Position numbers and translations under genes: made by a program
In this document: positions 8,432-17,256 of the stretch, piece after piece
How the letters are laid out: each line of letters starts with the position of its first letter
How positions within the stretch are numbered: position 1 is the first letter of the stretch
Assembly: GCA_024236195.1 (NCBI GenBank)
Contig: JACKKZ010000004.1
Location: 248,001 to 312,000, forward strand
Reading direction: 5' to 3'
DNA from: Sphingomonadaceae bacterium
GTDB taxonomy: Bacteria; Pseudomonadota; Alphaproteobacteria; Sphingomonadales; Sphingomonadaceae
Length of the DNA stretch: 64,000 nucleotides
The notes under the pieces: model-generated
Database searches by the model: none
What the model saw: the letters and a program-made list of their open reading frames with translations, nothing else
What the model was told of the DNA's origin: nothing

Positions 8432-9694
8432 GTGCCCCAGCCCGAAGTCCGCGATGCGGGCGATGAGCCATCGTCGCTTGCCAGCCGCTTCCTTCATACC
8501 CGAGCCCTGACAGAGGCGCTCTGCGCGCCGCTGGGCGAAGCGGATGCGACTATCCAGTCAATGGAGGATGCCTCGCCTGCCAAATGGCACCTGGCGCATA
8601 CGACCTGGTTTTTCGAGACTTTCCTGCTACGCGACCATGCGCCGGGCTATAGCCTTTATCGCGAAGACTGGCCGTTCCTGTTCAATTCCTATTACGAAGC
8701 CGAAGGCGCGCGGATTGCCCGCTTTTCGCGCGGGTTGCTGTCGCGGCCGAGCGTGGCGGAAGTGCTGGAATGGCGCGCCCATGTGAATGACGCGATGGCG
8801 TCGCTTTTGTCAGTTTCCGCCTGCAAGTCGCTGATTGAGCTGGGCATTGCCCATGAGCAGCAGCATCAGGAATTACTGCTGACCGACATCAAACACGCGC
8901 TGTTCCAGAACCCACTGGGCCCGACCATGTGGGAGGTCGCGCCGCAAACACCCTCCGCGCCGCAGGGACAGGACTGGATCAGCCACCCCGGCGGGATCGC
9001 CATGATCGGAGTCGACACGGCATCCGACAATGTCGGCTTCGCCTTCGACAATGAAGGGCCCGCGCATCGGGTTTTGCTGGAACCCTTTGCCCTGTCGGAT
9101 CGTCTGGTTACCAATGGGGAATGGGACGCCTTCATCGCCGATGGCGGTTATCGCAATCCAGCGCTGTGGCTGTCGGATGGCTGGGCATGGGTCAATGGGG
9201 GCGGGGCAAACCGTGAAGCGATCCACGCACCGCTCTATTGGCACGAAGGCGACCACTTCACCCATTCCAGCTGGCAGGCGCGCGATCCCCATGCACCGGT
9301 CACCCATATTTCCTACTACGAGGCTGACGCCTTCGCCACATGGGCGGGCGCGCGCCTGCCGACCGAGTTCGAATGGGAGGCCATCGGCCAGCTGCATGAC
9401 CCGGCGGGCGGCAACCAGCTCGACAATGCCGCGCCGCCGCTCCCACACGGGGGGGAGGGGCTGTTCGGCGATTGCTGGCAATTCACCCGCTCCGCCTATC
9501 TCCCCTATCCCCGTTTCGCCCCGGCAGAGGGCGCGGTGGGGGAGTATAACGGCAAGTTCATGTCCGGCCAGTTCGTGCTCAAGGGGGCCAGCTGCGCCAC
9601 CGCGCGCGGCCATTCGCGCGCGTCCTATCGCAATTTCTTCTACCCGCACCAGCGTTGGCAATTCACCGGATTGCGGCTGGCAAAGGACATTTGA
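8432..9694 (+). CDS. egtB: EgtB, ergothioneine biosynthesis iron-dependent sulfoxide synthase
   Basis: A 420-residue two-domain enzyme: an N-terminal DinB_2 domain and a C-terminal FGE/sulfatase-modifying domain ending YRNFFYPHQRWQFTGLRLAKD. The iron ligands are visible: H56 in WHLAHTTWFFE, and H141 and H145 of HEQQHQE (HX3HXE). EgtB oxidatively couples a thiol (gamma-glutamylcysteine or cysteine) to trimethylhistidine. The start is GTG 8432, chosen because AGGAG lies 8 nt upstream; the in-frame ATG 24 bp earlier has no such site. It overlaps egtD by one base, so both are made from one message. No C-S lyase (EgtE) gene is in the window. Confidence 0.92.
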   Translation: MPQPEVRDAGDEPSSLASRFLHTRALTEALCAPLGEADATIQSMEDASPAKWHLAHTTWFFETFLLRDHAPGYSLYREDWPFLFNSYYEAEGARIARFSRGLLSRPSVAEVLEWRAHVNDAMASLLSVSACKSLIELGIAHEQQHQELLLTDIKHALFQNPLGPTMWEVAPQTPSAPQGQDWISHPGGIAMIGVDTASDNVGFAFDNEGPAHRVLLEPFALSDRLVTNGEWDAFIADGGYRNPALWLSDGWAWVNGGGANREAIHAPLYWHEGDHFTHSSWQARDPHAPVTHISYYEADAFATWAGARLPTEFEWEAIGQLHDPAGGNQLDNAAPPLPHGGEGLFGDCWQFTRSAYLPYPRFAPAEGAVGEYNGKFMSGQFVLKGASCATARGHSRASYRNFFYPHQRWQFTGLRLAKDI

Positions 9695-10680
9695 TGACAG
9701 CTAACCAAGGCCTCAAACTCGTAAATCTTGATGATAGCGGTGTGGACTGCGCTTTCCGAGCGGATGTGCTGGCCGGATTGCAGCAAGAGCCCAAGGCCAT
9801 TCCCGCCCGCTGGTTCTATGACGAAACCGGGTCCAGATTGTTCGAGGAAATTACCGCGCTCCCGGAGTATTATCCGACCCGTGCCGAGACGGAAATCCTT
9901 ACTGATCGCAGTGCAGATTTTGCGCAGTTGATCGGGCCGGGCAAGGCCGTGGTCGAGTTTGGCTCGGGCAGTTCGGTCAAGACACCATTGCTGCTGCATG
10001 CGATTGATCCGGCTGCCTATGTCCCGCTCGACATTTCCGGCGATTTCCTGCGGGCGGCTGCGGCAGACCTGTCGACCAGCTTTCCCGGTCTGCCAATCTA
10101 CCCGGTGGAAGCGGACTTCACCCGCGAAGTTACCCTGCCTGATCAGGTGCGTGATATCCCCAAGCTGGGCTTCTTCCCCGGATCTACCATCGGCAATATG
10201 GTGGCACGCACCGCGGTGGACCTGCTGCGTTCGATGCGCGCAACGCTAGGCGAAGGGTCGCAGCTCCTGATCGGGATGGACCTGATAAAGGATATCGCCG
10301 TGCTGGAGGCAGCCTATGACGATGCCGCTGGCGTAACGGCACAGTTCAATCTCAACCTCGTCCGCCGGATCAACCGCGAGCTGGATGGTACGATCCCGCT
10401 GGACGCCTTGCGTCATGTGGCGCGCTGGAACGATGATTTTGCGCGGATTGAAATGCATCTGGAGGCGACGCGCCCGATCAGCTTTGAAGTGTCCGGCCAT
10501 AGTTTCTCGCTCGAACAGGGCGAGACTATCCACACGGAAAACAGCCATAAATTCGACCTGCGCAGCGCCAATATGTTGCTTCTGGCGGGCGGCTGGACCC
10601 CGCTGGAGCGTTGGACGGACCGGGAAGGGCGCTTCTCGCTGATCCTTGCTGATGCTACCCTGCGGCGAAATGCACCGTGA
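9694..10680 (+). CDS. egtD: EgtD, L-histidine N-alpha-methyltransferase
   Basis: A 328-residue SAM-dependent methyltransferase that trimethylates histidine to hercynine, the substrate of EgtB. Family features include the N-terminal IPARWFYDETGSRLFEEITA and LPEYYPTRAE, the SAM loop VEFGSGSSVKT, and FFPGSTIGN. The ATG at 9694 shares its A with the egtB stop (TGATG). Together the two genes encode the core of ergothioneine synthesis, a low-molecular-weight thiol that protects against oxidants. Confidence 0.93.
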   Translation: MTANQGLKLVNLDDSGVDCAFRADVLAGLQQEPKAIPARWFYDETGSRLFEEITALPEYYPTRAETEILTDRSADFAQLIGPGKAVVEFGSGSSVKTPLLLHAIDPAAYVPLDISGDFLRAAAADLSTSFPGLPIYPVEADFTREVTLPDQVRDIPKLGFFPGSTIGNMVARTAVDLLRSMRATLGEGSQLLIGMDLIKDIAVLEAAYDDAAGVTAQFNLNLVRRINRELDGTIPLDALRHVARWNDDFARIEMHLEATRPISFEVSGHSFSLEQGETIHTENSHKFDLRSANMLLLAGGWTPLERWTDREGRFSLILADATLRRNAP

Positions 10681-10692
10681 TGGAGCGGCGGG

Positions 10693-11346
10693 ATGGCTGA
10701 TATGTGGGACCAGGCCGCAGAGCTGATCCGTGCCATTCCGCGCGGCCTGATGCTGGTGGCGACCGTGTCGGCACTGGTGCTTGGCTGGCTGGGCAACCGT
10801 ATGCGGAGAAAGGGTGCGCCGCTGGGGGCCGTGGTTAGCCGCATGAGCACAATTGCGCTGGTTGCGATTCTGGCCACCGTGGTACTGCAACTTTCCCATA
10901 TCGACCCGCGCATGAATCTGGCGTTTTCGGACATGGACATCCCCGAACAAGTCGTGAGCGGAGGGGAGACGCGCGTGAAGATGGCACCAGACGGCCATTT
11001 TTGGCTGCTGGCGAATGTAAACGGGAAGGAGGCACCTTTCCTGGTCGATACTGGTGCGACGCTGACTGCTGTCTCTGCCGAGCTTGCAGAGGAGCTGGAT
11101 CTGGAACGGCGCGATGGCGGGATGCCGATCCAGCTCAACACCGCCAATGGTACGGCGGCCGCTTACCTTACCCGTCTGGACAGCTTGCGCGCAGGCAATG
11201 TCTCCGCAACCGGGCTGGACGCAGTGATTGTCACCAATATCGGCGATACCAATGTGATCGGCATGAACCTGCTCAGCCAGCTGGCAAGCTGGCGGGTGGA
11301 AGGTGATACGCTGATCCTGGTGCCGAAACAGGGCGGACAGCAATAA
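10693..11346 (+). CDS. membrane-anchored retroviral-type aspartic protease (TIGR02281-like)
   Basis: A 217-residue protein with two N-terminal membrane segments (about residues 17-34 and 52-67) followed by a soluble domain. That domain carries FLVDTGATLTAVS, with the catalytic DTGAT at 119-123, and the later VIGMNLLSQL hydrophobic-Gly motif of clan AA proteases. The fold works as a homodimer, each chain giving one Asp. It begins 12 bp after egtD on the same strand and may be co-transcribed, although a link with ergothioneine is not expected. Substrate unknown. Confidence 0.8.
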   Translation: MADMWDQAAELIRAIPRGLMLVATVSALVLGWLGNRMRRKGAPLGAVVSRMSTIALVAILATVVLQLSHIDPRMNLAFSDMDIPEQVVSGGETRVKMAPDGHFWLLANVNGKEAPFLVDTGATLTAVSAELAEELDLERRDGGMPIQLNTANGTAAAYLTRLDSLRAGNVSATGLDAVIVTNIGDTNVIGMNLLSQLASWRVEGDTLILVPKQGGQQ

Positions 11347-11377
11347 TCACCCTCGGCATTCCCGGCTTCTCGCCGCC

Positions 11378-11824
11378 TCAGCGTCCCGTGCGCACCATCG
11401 TGATCATACCGAGGTCCTGATCTACAGGGCGCGTCATGACTGGCTGGACTGTGTCAGTCGTGAACATCAGCTTGCCATTCGCATCATGGATCGTCGCCCT
11501 CAAGTTAAGCTGAACACGCTGGTCCAGCTGGTTCGGTCTCTCCAGTGAGAAATGGAACGGAACCGAGACATTAGTCAGGTCATACCGGATTTGGTTGATG
11601 ACCGGGGCAGGTGCATCTGCCCGGGCAATGTCTGACAAGGTGATCGTTGCATAGGCCCCGGGGGGTAGGGCCATGCGTTCGCGATAGGTCAGCTGGCCGG
11701 TTACGCTAGACGTTTCGCCAAGGTTGAAGATGGGTTTTTCTACTTGTTGATAGCCGCCTGTTGTAGTGCAGGCTGCGAGCAGGGCTGGCGCCAGCAGGAA
11801 AGAGCCGAATTTGATCGCTTTCAT
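11378..11824 (-). CDS. YbaY/YscW-type lipoprotein
   Basis: A 148-residue predicted lipoprotein: the signal sequence ends in LLAAC, with C19 as the lipidation site. The mature part resembles the YbaY/YscW-type domain found in secretin-pilotin-like and META-associated lipoproteins (VTGQLTYRERMALPPGAYATITL, ATIHDANGKLMF). The ATG at 11824 is preferred over 11827 because AGAGG then has a 5-nt spacer. It is convergent with the aspartic protease gene. Function is unknown; family assignment is from recognisable sequence pattern only. Confidence 0.65.
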   Translation of the reverse strand: MKAIKFGSFLLAPALLAACTTTGGYQQVEKPIFNLGETSSVTGQLTYRERMALPPGAYATITLSDIARADAPAPVINQIRYDLTNVSVPFHFSLERPNQLDQRVQLNLRATIHDANGKLMFTTDTVQPVMTRPVDQDLGMITMVRTGR

Positions 11825-11932
11825 CATTACCTCTTTGATTTTGAACTAGTCCAAATCGTCGAGGGAACAACTGGTGGCTGCACCATGCGGTTCCGTGCTG
11901 GCTTGTAACGGAGTGTAACTAATGTGCCGCCC

Positions 11933-13372
11933 CTACCGGAAAGGCGGCTCGTTGAAGGCGCGCAGCTTGCGGCTGTGCAATCCATCCCCTTCTTCGCGCA
12001 GGCGCTGGCAAGCGATAATGCCCATCTGCAAATGGGCGGCAATGGCCTCTTCATAGAACTGGTTGGCCTGGCCCGGCAGCTTGATCTCGCCATGCAGCGG
12101 CTTGTCACTGACGCAGAGCAGCGTGCCATAGGGTACGCGGAAGCGGTAACCCTGTGCGGCAATTGTCGCGCTTTCCATCTCGATGGCGATGGCCCGGCTT
12201 TGGGAGAAACGCTTGGCACTGGAAGTGTAGAGCAGCTCCCAGTTGCGGTCGTCCGTGGTCACCACCGTGCCGGTGCGCATCCGTTGCTTGAGGTTAGCAC
12301 CTTGCGAGCCGGAGACTTCCTCTGCCGCTCCGGCCAGTGCCTGCTGCACTTCGGCAATCGGCGGGATCGGGATTTCCGGCGGCAGCACGGCATCGAGCAC
12401 ATGGTCATCGCGCAAATAGGCATGAGCGAGCACAAAGTCCCCGATCCGCTGGCTGGAACGCAGCCCGCCGCAATGGCCGATCATCAACCACGCCTCTGGC
12501 CGCAACACGGCAAGGTGGTCGCAAATCGTCTTCGCGTTGGAGGGGCCGACGCCGATATTGACCAATGTGATCCCGCTGCGATCGGGCCGCATCAGGTGAT
12601 AGGCAGGCATCTGGTGCCGCCGCCATGCAGTGTCAGACAATTGCTCATGCGCATTGTCGGTCGCTGCATCAAGATGCAGCCCGCCCGCGCCTGACAGGGC
12701 GGTATAGCCTTCCTTGCCCAATTGCCGCGCACCCCAGTCCACGAATTCATCGACATAGCGGTGATAGTTGGTGAACAATATATAGCGCTGGAAATGCTCT
12801 GGCGCGGTGCCCGTATAGTGGGCCAGCCGGGCCAGCGAATAATCCGTGCGCAACCCGTCAAACAGGGAGAGCGGCATGGTTTCTTCGCCATTGTCGAATT
12901 CGATCCCGTCCGCCAGCTCGTCGCCGATCAGGGCAAGGTCGGTCGCCGGGAAATGCTTGGCCAGCACTTGCGGGCTGATCCCGGCCATGGCGGCGCCCTG
13001 CTGCCCGTCCAGCACATAGGGGAAAGGGATTTCCTGCCGCGACGGGCCGACTTCGATCCGGACCTTGTAATCGCGCGTGATCAGCGCGAGCTGGTCCTCA
13101 AGATAGTCTGCATAGAGCGCCGGGCGGGTGATCGTAGTGGCATAGGTGCCGGTGGTCTCCAGCCTGCCAAAGGCGCGGCTGCGGTCGCTTGGCTCACCTT
13201 CCCCGGCAAAATGCAACCGCAATTCGGGGTAGCAGTAGCTGCCATCATTCCGGCGGCTGGCGGAGGGGAGGGTGCCGTCCTTCGCAAAGGCAAGGATATC
13301 GGCGCGGAGCGTTTGTACTGCGCGATCATGGATGGCGCGGAGCTGGGATATAATAGTTTCAGGTGTTTCCAT
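11933..13372 (-). CDS. amn: AMP nucleosidase
   Basis: A 479-residue enzyme that hydrolyses AMP to adenine and ribose 5-phosphate. The N-terminal regulatory domain (YCYPELRLHF, TYATTITRP) precedes a C-terminal nucleoside-phosphorylase-like catalytic domain with GVGPSNAKTICDHLAVLRP, MIGHCGGLRSSQ and VATEMESAT-like IAIEMESATIAAQG. Length and order match the Amn family. It has its own upstream region (13373-13536), divergent from the acetyltransferase gene. Confidence 0.92.
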   Translation of the reverse strand: METPETIISQLRAIHDRAVQTLRADILAFAKDGTLPSASRRNDGSYCYPELRLHFAGEGEPSDRSRAFGRLETTGTYATTITRPALYADYLEDQLALITRDYKVRIEVGPSRQEIPFPYVLDGQQGAAMAGISPQVLAKHFPATDLALIGDELADGIEFDNGEETMPLSLFDGLRTDYSLARLAHYTGTAPEHFQRYILFTNYHRYVDEFVDWGARQLGKEGYTALSGAGGLHLDAATDNAHEQLSDTAWRRHQMPAYHLMRPDRSGITLVNIGVGPSNAKTICDHLAVLRPEAWLMIGHCGGLRSSQRIGDFVLAHAYLRDDHVLDAVLPPEIPIPPIAEVQQALAGAAEEVSGSQGANLKQRMRTGTVVTTDDRNWELLYTSSAKRFSQSRAIAIEMESATIAAQGYRFRVPYGTLLCVSDKPLHGEIKLPGQANQFYEEAIAAHLQMGIIACQRLREEGDGLHSRKLRAFNEPPFR

Positions 13373-13536
13373 CTGCAGCTCTTAAGCACTGGTTTGTGAA
13401 ACTGCAATGTGGATTGTGACGGAAGTAGCAGGCGGGCTGCACAATTTTGTCGCGGGTCAATGACGTGGCGCGGTTATCCGCGCAGGAAGGCTGTGAGGAG
13501 AACAGGTGCAACTGCCAGGACGCAGGAGGTAAGGCC

Positions 13537-14061
13537 GTGACTCCCATCCATGAGAACATGCTGCAAATTTTCCGTACCCGCACGGGGCTGGGGCTCGCCG
13601 TCCGGGCGGCTGCACCCGAAGACGAAGCCGCGCTGCAGGCCTTCTATGACCAGGTCAGCGAAGAAGACCGGCGGTTCCGCTTCTTCTCTGCCCAGGGGCA
13701 TGTAGGGCATGAACAACTGGCCCCCTTGCTGGAAACAGACCATTTCCGGCGCGAGACCTTCCTAGCCTTTAGGGGGGATAGCGGGGAATTGGTCGCCGTG
13801 GCGATGCTCGCCTGTGACAATCCGATGGAAGTGGCCGAGGTAGCGATATCAGTGCGCGCGGATTATCGCGGACGCGGGATCGGCTGGTCGCTGCTGGACC
13901 TGCTCGCCCGCGAAGCTCAGCGGCGCGGGGTACGCGAAGTGATTGCCATCGAGGATCGGGATAACCACGCTGCAATCGAGCTGGAGCGGGAAAAGGGATT
14001 TGTTCCGCGCGGGTTCGACGGGGATCCGCAGCTTGTGGTGTTGTCTCAGCGCTTTGGCTAG
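13537..14061 (+). CDS. GNAT-family N-acetyltransferase
   Basis: A 174-residue single GNAT domain. The acetyl-CoA loop is VRADYRGRGIGWSLLDLL and the C-terminal half has AIEDRDNHAAIELEREKGFVP. GTG 13537 is chosen because AGGAGGT ends 6 nt upstream, the best ribosome binding site in this region; an upstream in-frame extension to 13447 lacks one. It resembles the acetyltransferase domain attached to protein-lysine acetyltransferases of the Pat/AcuA type, but here it stands alone. The substrate cannot be predicted. Confidence 0.75.
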   Translation: MTPIHENMLQIFRTRTGLGLAVRAAAPEDEAALQAFYDQVSEEDRRFRFFSAQGHVGHEQLAPLLETDHFRRETFLAFRGDSGELVAVAMLACDNPMEVAEVAISVRADYRGRGIGWSLLDLLAREAQRRGVREVIAIEDRDNHAAIELEREKGFVPRGFDGDPQLVVLSQRFG

Positions 14062-14080
14062 CGCTCTGCAAATGCCATGA

Positions 14081-14116
14081 AAAAGGCCCGCCGCGGTAAT
14101 ACCGGGCGGGCCTTTT
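14081..14116. terminator. bidirectional rho-independent terminator
   Basis: Perfect 12-bp inverted repeat AAAAGGCCCGCC / GGCGGGCCTTTT around a 12-nt loop. It gives a T run on the plus strand (end of the acetyltransferase gene) and a TTTTT run on the minus strand (end of the rpsF-rpsR-rplI operon). The best intrinsic terminator in the window. Confidence 0.85.
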
Positions 14117-14141
14117 CATGTCGCTATGCGAAAATTCAGCC

Positions 14142-14756
14142 TCAGGCTTCTTCTTCGCCAGCTTCGTCATCGCCTTCGAGCATGTCGGCCGGGATTTCGC
14201 CCGGTTCCAGCGTCGGATCAACAGCTTCGGTGAAGCCTTCCTTCTCGGAAGCTTCATCTTCGAACATCTGCTGGATCACGTCGACGCCCTGGCTCTGCAG
14301 CTCGGCTTCGTCGTCCGAGCGAGCGACATTGGCCTTGACCGTGATCGAGACTTCGGGGTGCAGGTCGATGCGCACATCGTGCATGCCCAGCGTCTTGATC
14401 GGGTGGCCCATGATGACCGCCTTCTTGTCGATCTCATGACCCTTTTCCGCCAAGCCAGCGACAATGTCACGGACATTGACCGAGCCATAGAGCTGGCCGG
14501 TGTTCGAGGAAGCGCGGATCAGCACGATTTCCGTGCCGGCGACCTTCTCGCCAGCCTTTTCGGCATCGCCACGGCGTTCCGCATTTTCCTTTTCCAGGCG
14601 TTCGCGGTTCGCTTCATACACCTTCTTGTTGGCGTCGTTAGCGCGCAGGGCCTTCTTCTGCGGGAGCAGGAAGTTGCGGGCATAACCGTCCTTGACGGTC
14701 ACGATGTCGCCCATCGCACCCAGCTTTTCCACGCGTTCGAGGAGAATGATATCCAT
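14142..14756 (-). CDS. rplI: 50S ribosomal protein L9
   Basis: A 204-residue L9. The N-terminal RNA-binding domain begins MDIILLERVEKLGAMGDIVT and continues VKDGYARNFLLPQKKAL; the long central helix (NANKKVYEANRERLEKENAE region) and C-terminal domain (LYGSVNVRDIVAGL) follow. About 50 residues beyond the usual 149-residue length form a highly acidic tail (EGDDEAGEEEA), a feature common in alphaproteobacterial L9. It is last in the rpsF-rpsR-rplI operon, 13 bp after rpsR, and is followed by the terminator at 14081-14116. Confidence 0.95.
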   Translation of the reverse strand: MDIILLERVEKLGAMGDIVTVKDGYARNFLLPQKKALRANDANKKVYEANRERLEKENAERRGDAEKAGEKVAGTEIVLIRASSNTGQLYGSVNVRDIVAGLAEKGHEIDKKAVIMGHPIKTLGMHDVRIDLHPEVSITVKANVARSDDEAELQSQGVDVIQQMFEDEASEKEGFTEAVDPTLEPGEIPADMLEGDDEAGEEEA

Positions 14757-14769
14757 CTGTCCTTCTCCC

Positions 14770-14994
14770 TTACTTCACGATGTAGGGCAGCAGGCCAATG
14801 TGGCGAGCGCGCTTGATGGCCTTGGCCAGCTCACGCTGCTTCTTGGCGCTGACGGCGGTGATGCGGGACGGCACGATCTTGCCGCGTTCGGACATGAAGC
14901 CCTGCAGCAGGCGCACGTCCTTATAGTCGATTTGCGGCGCATTCTTGCCTGCGAAGGGGCAGGACTTGCGGCGGCGGAAAAACGGGCGGGCCAT
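14770..14994 (-). CDS. rpsR: 30S ribosomal protein S18
   Basis: A 74-residue S18 with the conserved core IDYKDVRLLQGFMSERGKI and PSRITAVSAKKQRELAKAIK. The N-terminus MARPFF leaves Ala after Met removal, the residue RimI (encoded at 2151-2603) acetylates. ATGA overlap with the rpsF stop shows translational coupling. Confidence 0.96.
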   Translation of the reverse strand: MARPFFRRRKSCPFAGKNAPQIDYKDVRLLQGFMSERGKIVPSRITAVSAKKQRELAKAIKRARHIGLLPYIVK

Positions 14995-15359
14995 CAGTCG
15001 CGCTCCTCACGGTCAGAGCGACGCTTGCGGTCGCGTTCATTCTTGCGCATCATCACGCTCGGGCCTTCTTCGTGCTCTTCCACGGCGATGGTCATGTAGC
15101 GAATGATGTCTTCGTTGATGCGCGCCTGGCGCTCCAGCTCGGCCACCAGCGAACCCGGTCCGTCGATGTTGAGCATCACGAAATGGGCCTTGCGGTTGCG
15201 GTCGATCTTGTAAGCGAGGTTCTTCAAGCCCCAGGTCTCCGTCTTGGTGACCTTGCCTTCATTCGCTTCGATGATTTCAGTAGCCTGCGCTGCCAATGCA
15301 TCGACCTGAGCCTGGCTCAAGTCCTGGCGCGCAAGGAATACATGCTCGTAAAGAGCCAT
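14994..15359 (-). CDS. rpsF: 30S ribosomal protein S6
   Basis: A 121-residue S6 starting MALYEHVFLARQDLSQAQVD, with the family core WGLKNLAYKIDRNRKAHFVML and a charged C-terminal tail rich in Arg, Asp and Glu (ERDRKRRSDREERD). The ATG at 15359 has AAAGGAAAAGG upstream. First gene of the S6-S18-L9 operon; S6 and S18 form a heterodimer on the 30S platform. The upstream region is shared divergently with the GST gene. Confidence 0.95.
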   Translation of the reverse strand: MALYEHVFLARQDLSQAQVDALAAQATEIIEANEGKVTKTETWGLKNLAYKIDRNRKAHFVMLNIDGPGSLVAELERQARINEDIIRYMTIAVEEHEEGPSVMMRKNERDRKRRSDREERD

Positions 15360-15530
15360 GCGCCTTTTCCTTTCACTTCCTGCCGATCGCTGGCTTGTCC
15401 CACACCGCGCGGGGGCCCCTCCGGCTTTCTTCGAATCCCCACAGGCAGCGGGGAAGCGGCGCACATAGCGGGATTGGCGGGGAATGCAAGGCTCGATAGG
15501 GAGGCGGAACTGGATTTGAAGGAGTGCCTG

Positions 15531-16175
15531 ATGGCAGGAAAGCCGATACTCTACACATGCGCCGGTTCGCGCGGGCTGCGGGCAAGCTGGGCGGCGGAGG
15601 AAGCCGGGGTGGAGCTGGAGCTGAAACTGCTGCCATTCCCGCCGCGCGTGATGCAGCCTGACTATCTGGAACTGAACCCGCTGGGTACTGTCCCGATGCT
15701 GGTCGATGCGGATGTGCACATGACGGAAAGCTGCGCGATTGCGCATTACCTTGCTACGCGGGACGGGCCGTCGCCGCTGGCCATCGCGCCGGGTGAGGCG
15801 GACTATGCCGCCTATCTCGACTTCACCTATCACGCTGACGCCACCATCACCTTCCCGCAAACGGTGTTCATGCGCTTTGCCCTGTTCGAGAAAGAGCGCG
15901 GATTGCAGGAAGCGGGTGAGGCCTATGGCCGCTGGTTCCATAAGCGGCTGGTGAAGGTTGAGCAGAGGCTGGCCGGAGGCCGCGAATTCCTCTGCGCTGA
16001 TCGCTTCACCGTGGCGGATATCTGCGTGGGCTATGCGCTGGTGCTGGCCCGCGCCGTGGGGTTGGATGAGGGTGTTCCGGACCTGCTGAAGGACTACCGC
16101 CAGCGGCTAATCGGGCGCGAAGGATACCAGCGCGCTGTCGAGCGGGAAGGGCCGTCGCCCTTCACACGCGGATAA
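15531..16175 (+). CDS. glutathione S-transferase family protein
   Basis: A 214-residue GST. The N-terminal thioredoxin-like domain has SRGLRASWAAEEAG, NPLGTVPMLVD (cis-Pro loop) and MTESCAIAHYLA, the last supplying the glutathione gamma-glutamyl contact. The C-terminal helical domain has the N-capping-box-like FTVADICVGYAL. ATG 15531 is chosen for AAGGAG 6 nt upstream. Substrate not predictable; it stands alone between the ribosomal operon and DUF808. Confidence 0.87.
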   Translation: MAGKPILYTCAGSRGLRASWAAEEAGVELELKLLPFPPRVMQPDYLELNPLGTVPMLVDADVHMTESCAIAHYLATRDGPSPLAIAPGEADYAAYLDFTYHADATITFPQTVFMRFALFEKERGLQEAGEAYGRWFHKRLVKVEQRLAGGREFLCADRFTVADICVGYALVLARAVGLDEGVPDLLKDYRQRLIGREGYQRAVEREGPSPFTRG

Positions 16176-16250
16176 TCGCCCGGTCCGCTTGCAAATTCCC
16201 TTACCCCCCTTCACATAGTTTGGCGTCGCACATTTTCCTGGAGACCTGAT

Positions 16251-17189
16251 TTGCCCGGTGGACTTGCCGCCCTGCTTGATGACGTTGCGGTAATCGCCCG
16301 CGCCGCCTCTGCCTCTATCGACGATGTTTCCATCGCGGCGGGCAAGGCCGGGTCCAAGGCGGCTGGCGTGGTGATCGACGATGCGGCGGTGACGCCATCC
16401 TATGTCACTGGCCTTTCGCCTGCGCGCGAATTGCCGATCATCTGGAAAATTACGCGCGGTAGCTTCTTCAACAAGCTCGTCCTGCTGCTGCCTGCTGCCT
16501 TGCTGCTGAGCGAATTCCTGCCTTGGGCGATAACACCGCTGCTGATGCTGGGCGGGGCCTATCTGTCCTATGAAGGGGCGGAGAAAATCATGGAATGGCT
16601 GGGCGGGGAAAAGCACGGCAAGACGCTGGAAGACGTGATCGAGGACCCGGTCGAGTTCGAAAAGCAACGTGTGTCCGGGGCAATCCGCACCGATTTGATC
16701 CTGTCGGCAGAGATCATGGCGATTGCGCTCAACGAAGTGGCCGACGAATCGCTGATCGTGCGCGCAGGGGTGCTGGCGGTGGTGGGGATTGCGATCACCA
16801 TCGCTGTCTATGGCGCGGTCGCACTGATCGTGAAGATGGATGATGTCGGCCTGCACCTTGCCAACCGCGCTTCCCGCGCGGCGCAGCGCGTGGGGGCTAT
16901 GCTGCTCCATGCCATGCCGCGCATCCTTGTCGCGCTGTCGTTCATCGGCACGCTGGCAATGCTGTGGGTCGGCGGGGGGATTATCCTGCACGGGCTGGAA
17001 GTGCTGGGCCTGCACGCTCCGGCAGAGGCGGCCCATAGGCTTCAGCATATGGTCGAACATGCCACGGGTTCGCTGGGCGGAGTGCTCGGTTGGCTGACCT
17101 ATGCCGTGCTGTCGGCGCTGGTCGGGTTGGTGCTGGGGGCGGTGATCGCACTCGTTTTGCACAAGGTGCTGAAGGTCGGCGCGCACTGA
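16251..17189 (+). CDS. DUF808 (YedI-like) inner-membrane protein
   Basis: A 312-residue membrane protein with the DUF808 pattern: LAALLDDVAVIARAASASID, DDAAVTPSYVTGLSPARELP, an acidic segment LEDVIEDPVEFEKQRVSGAI, and several membrane helices (about residues 80-105, 160-200, 220-250, 275-305). It appears to start at TTG 16251, with GGAG 7 nt upstream. Function of the family is unknown. Confidence 0.8.
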   Translation: MPGGLAALLDDVAVIARAASASIDDVSIAAGKAGSKAAGVVIDDAAVTPSYVTGLSPARELPIIWKITRGSFFNKLVLLLPAALLLSEFLPWAITPLLMLGGAYLSYEGAEKIMEWLGGEKHGKTLEDVIEDPVEFEKQRVSGAIRTDLILSAEIMAIALNEVADESLIVRAGVLAVVGIAITIAVYGAVALIVKMDDVGLHLANRASRAAQRVGAMLLHAMPRILVALSFIGTLAMLWVGGGIILHGLEVLGLHAPAEAAHRLQHMVEHATGSLGGVLGWLTYAVLSALVGLVLGAVIALVLHKVLKVGAH

Positions 17190-17256
17190 AACCCCGAAAT
17201 TCAGGGCTTTCCTGTGGCGTTGATGCCGGTGCTTTCAATTCCGGAACTTTGCCCCT

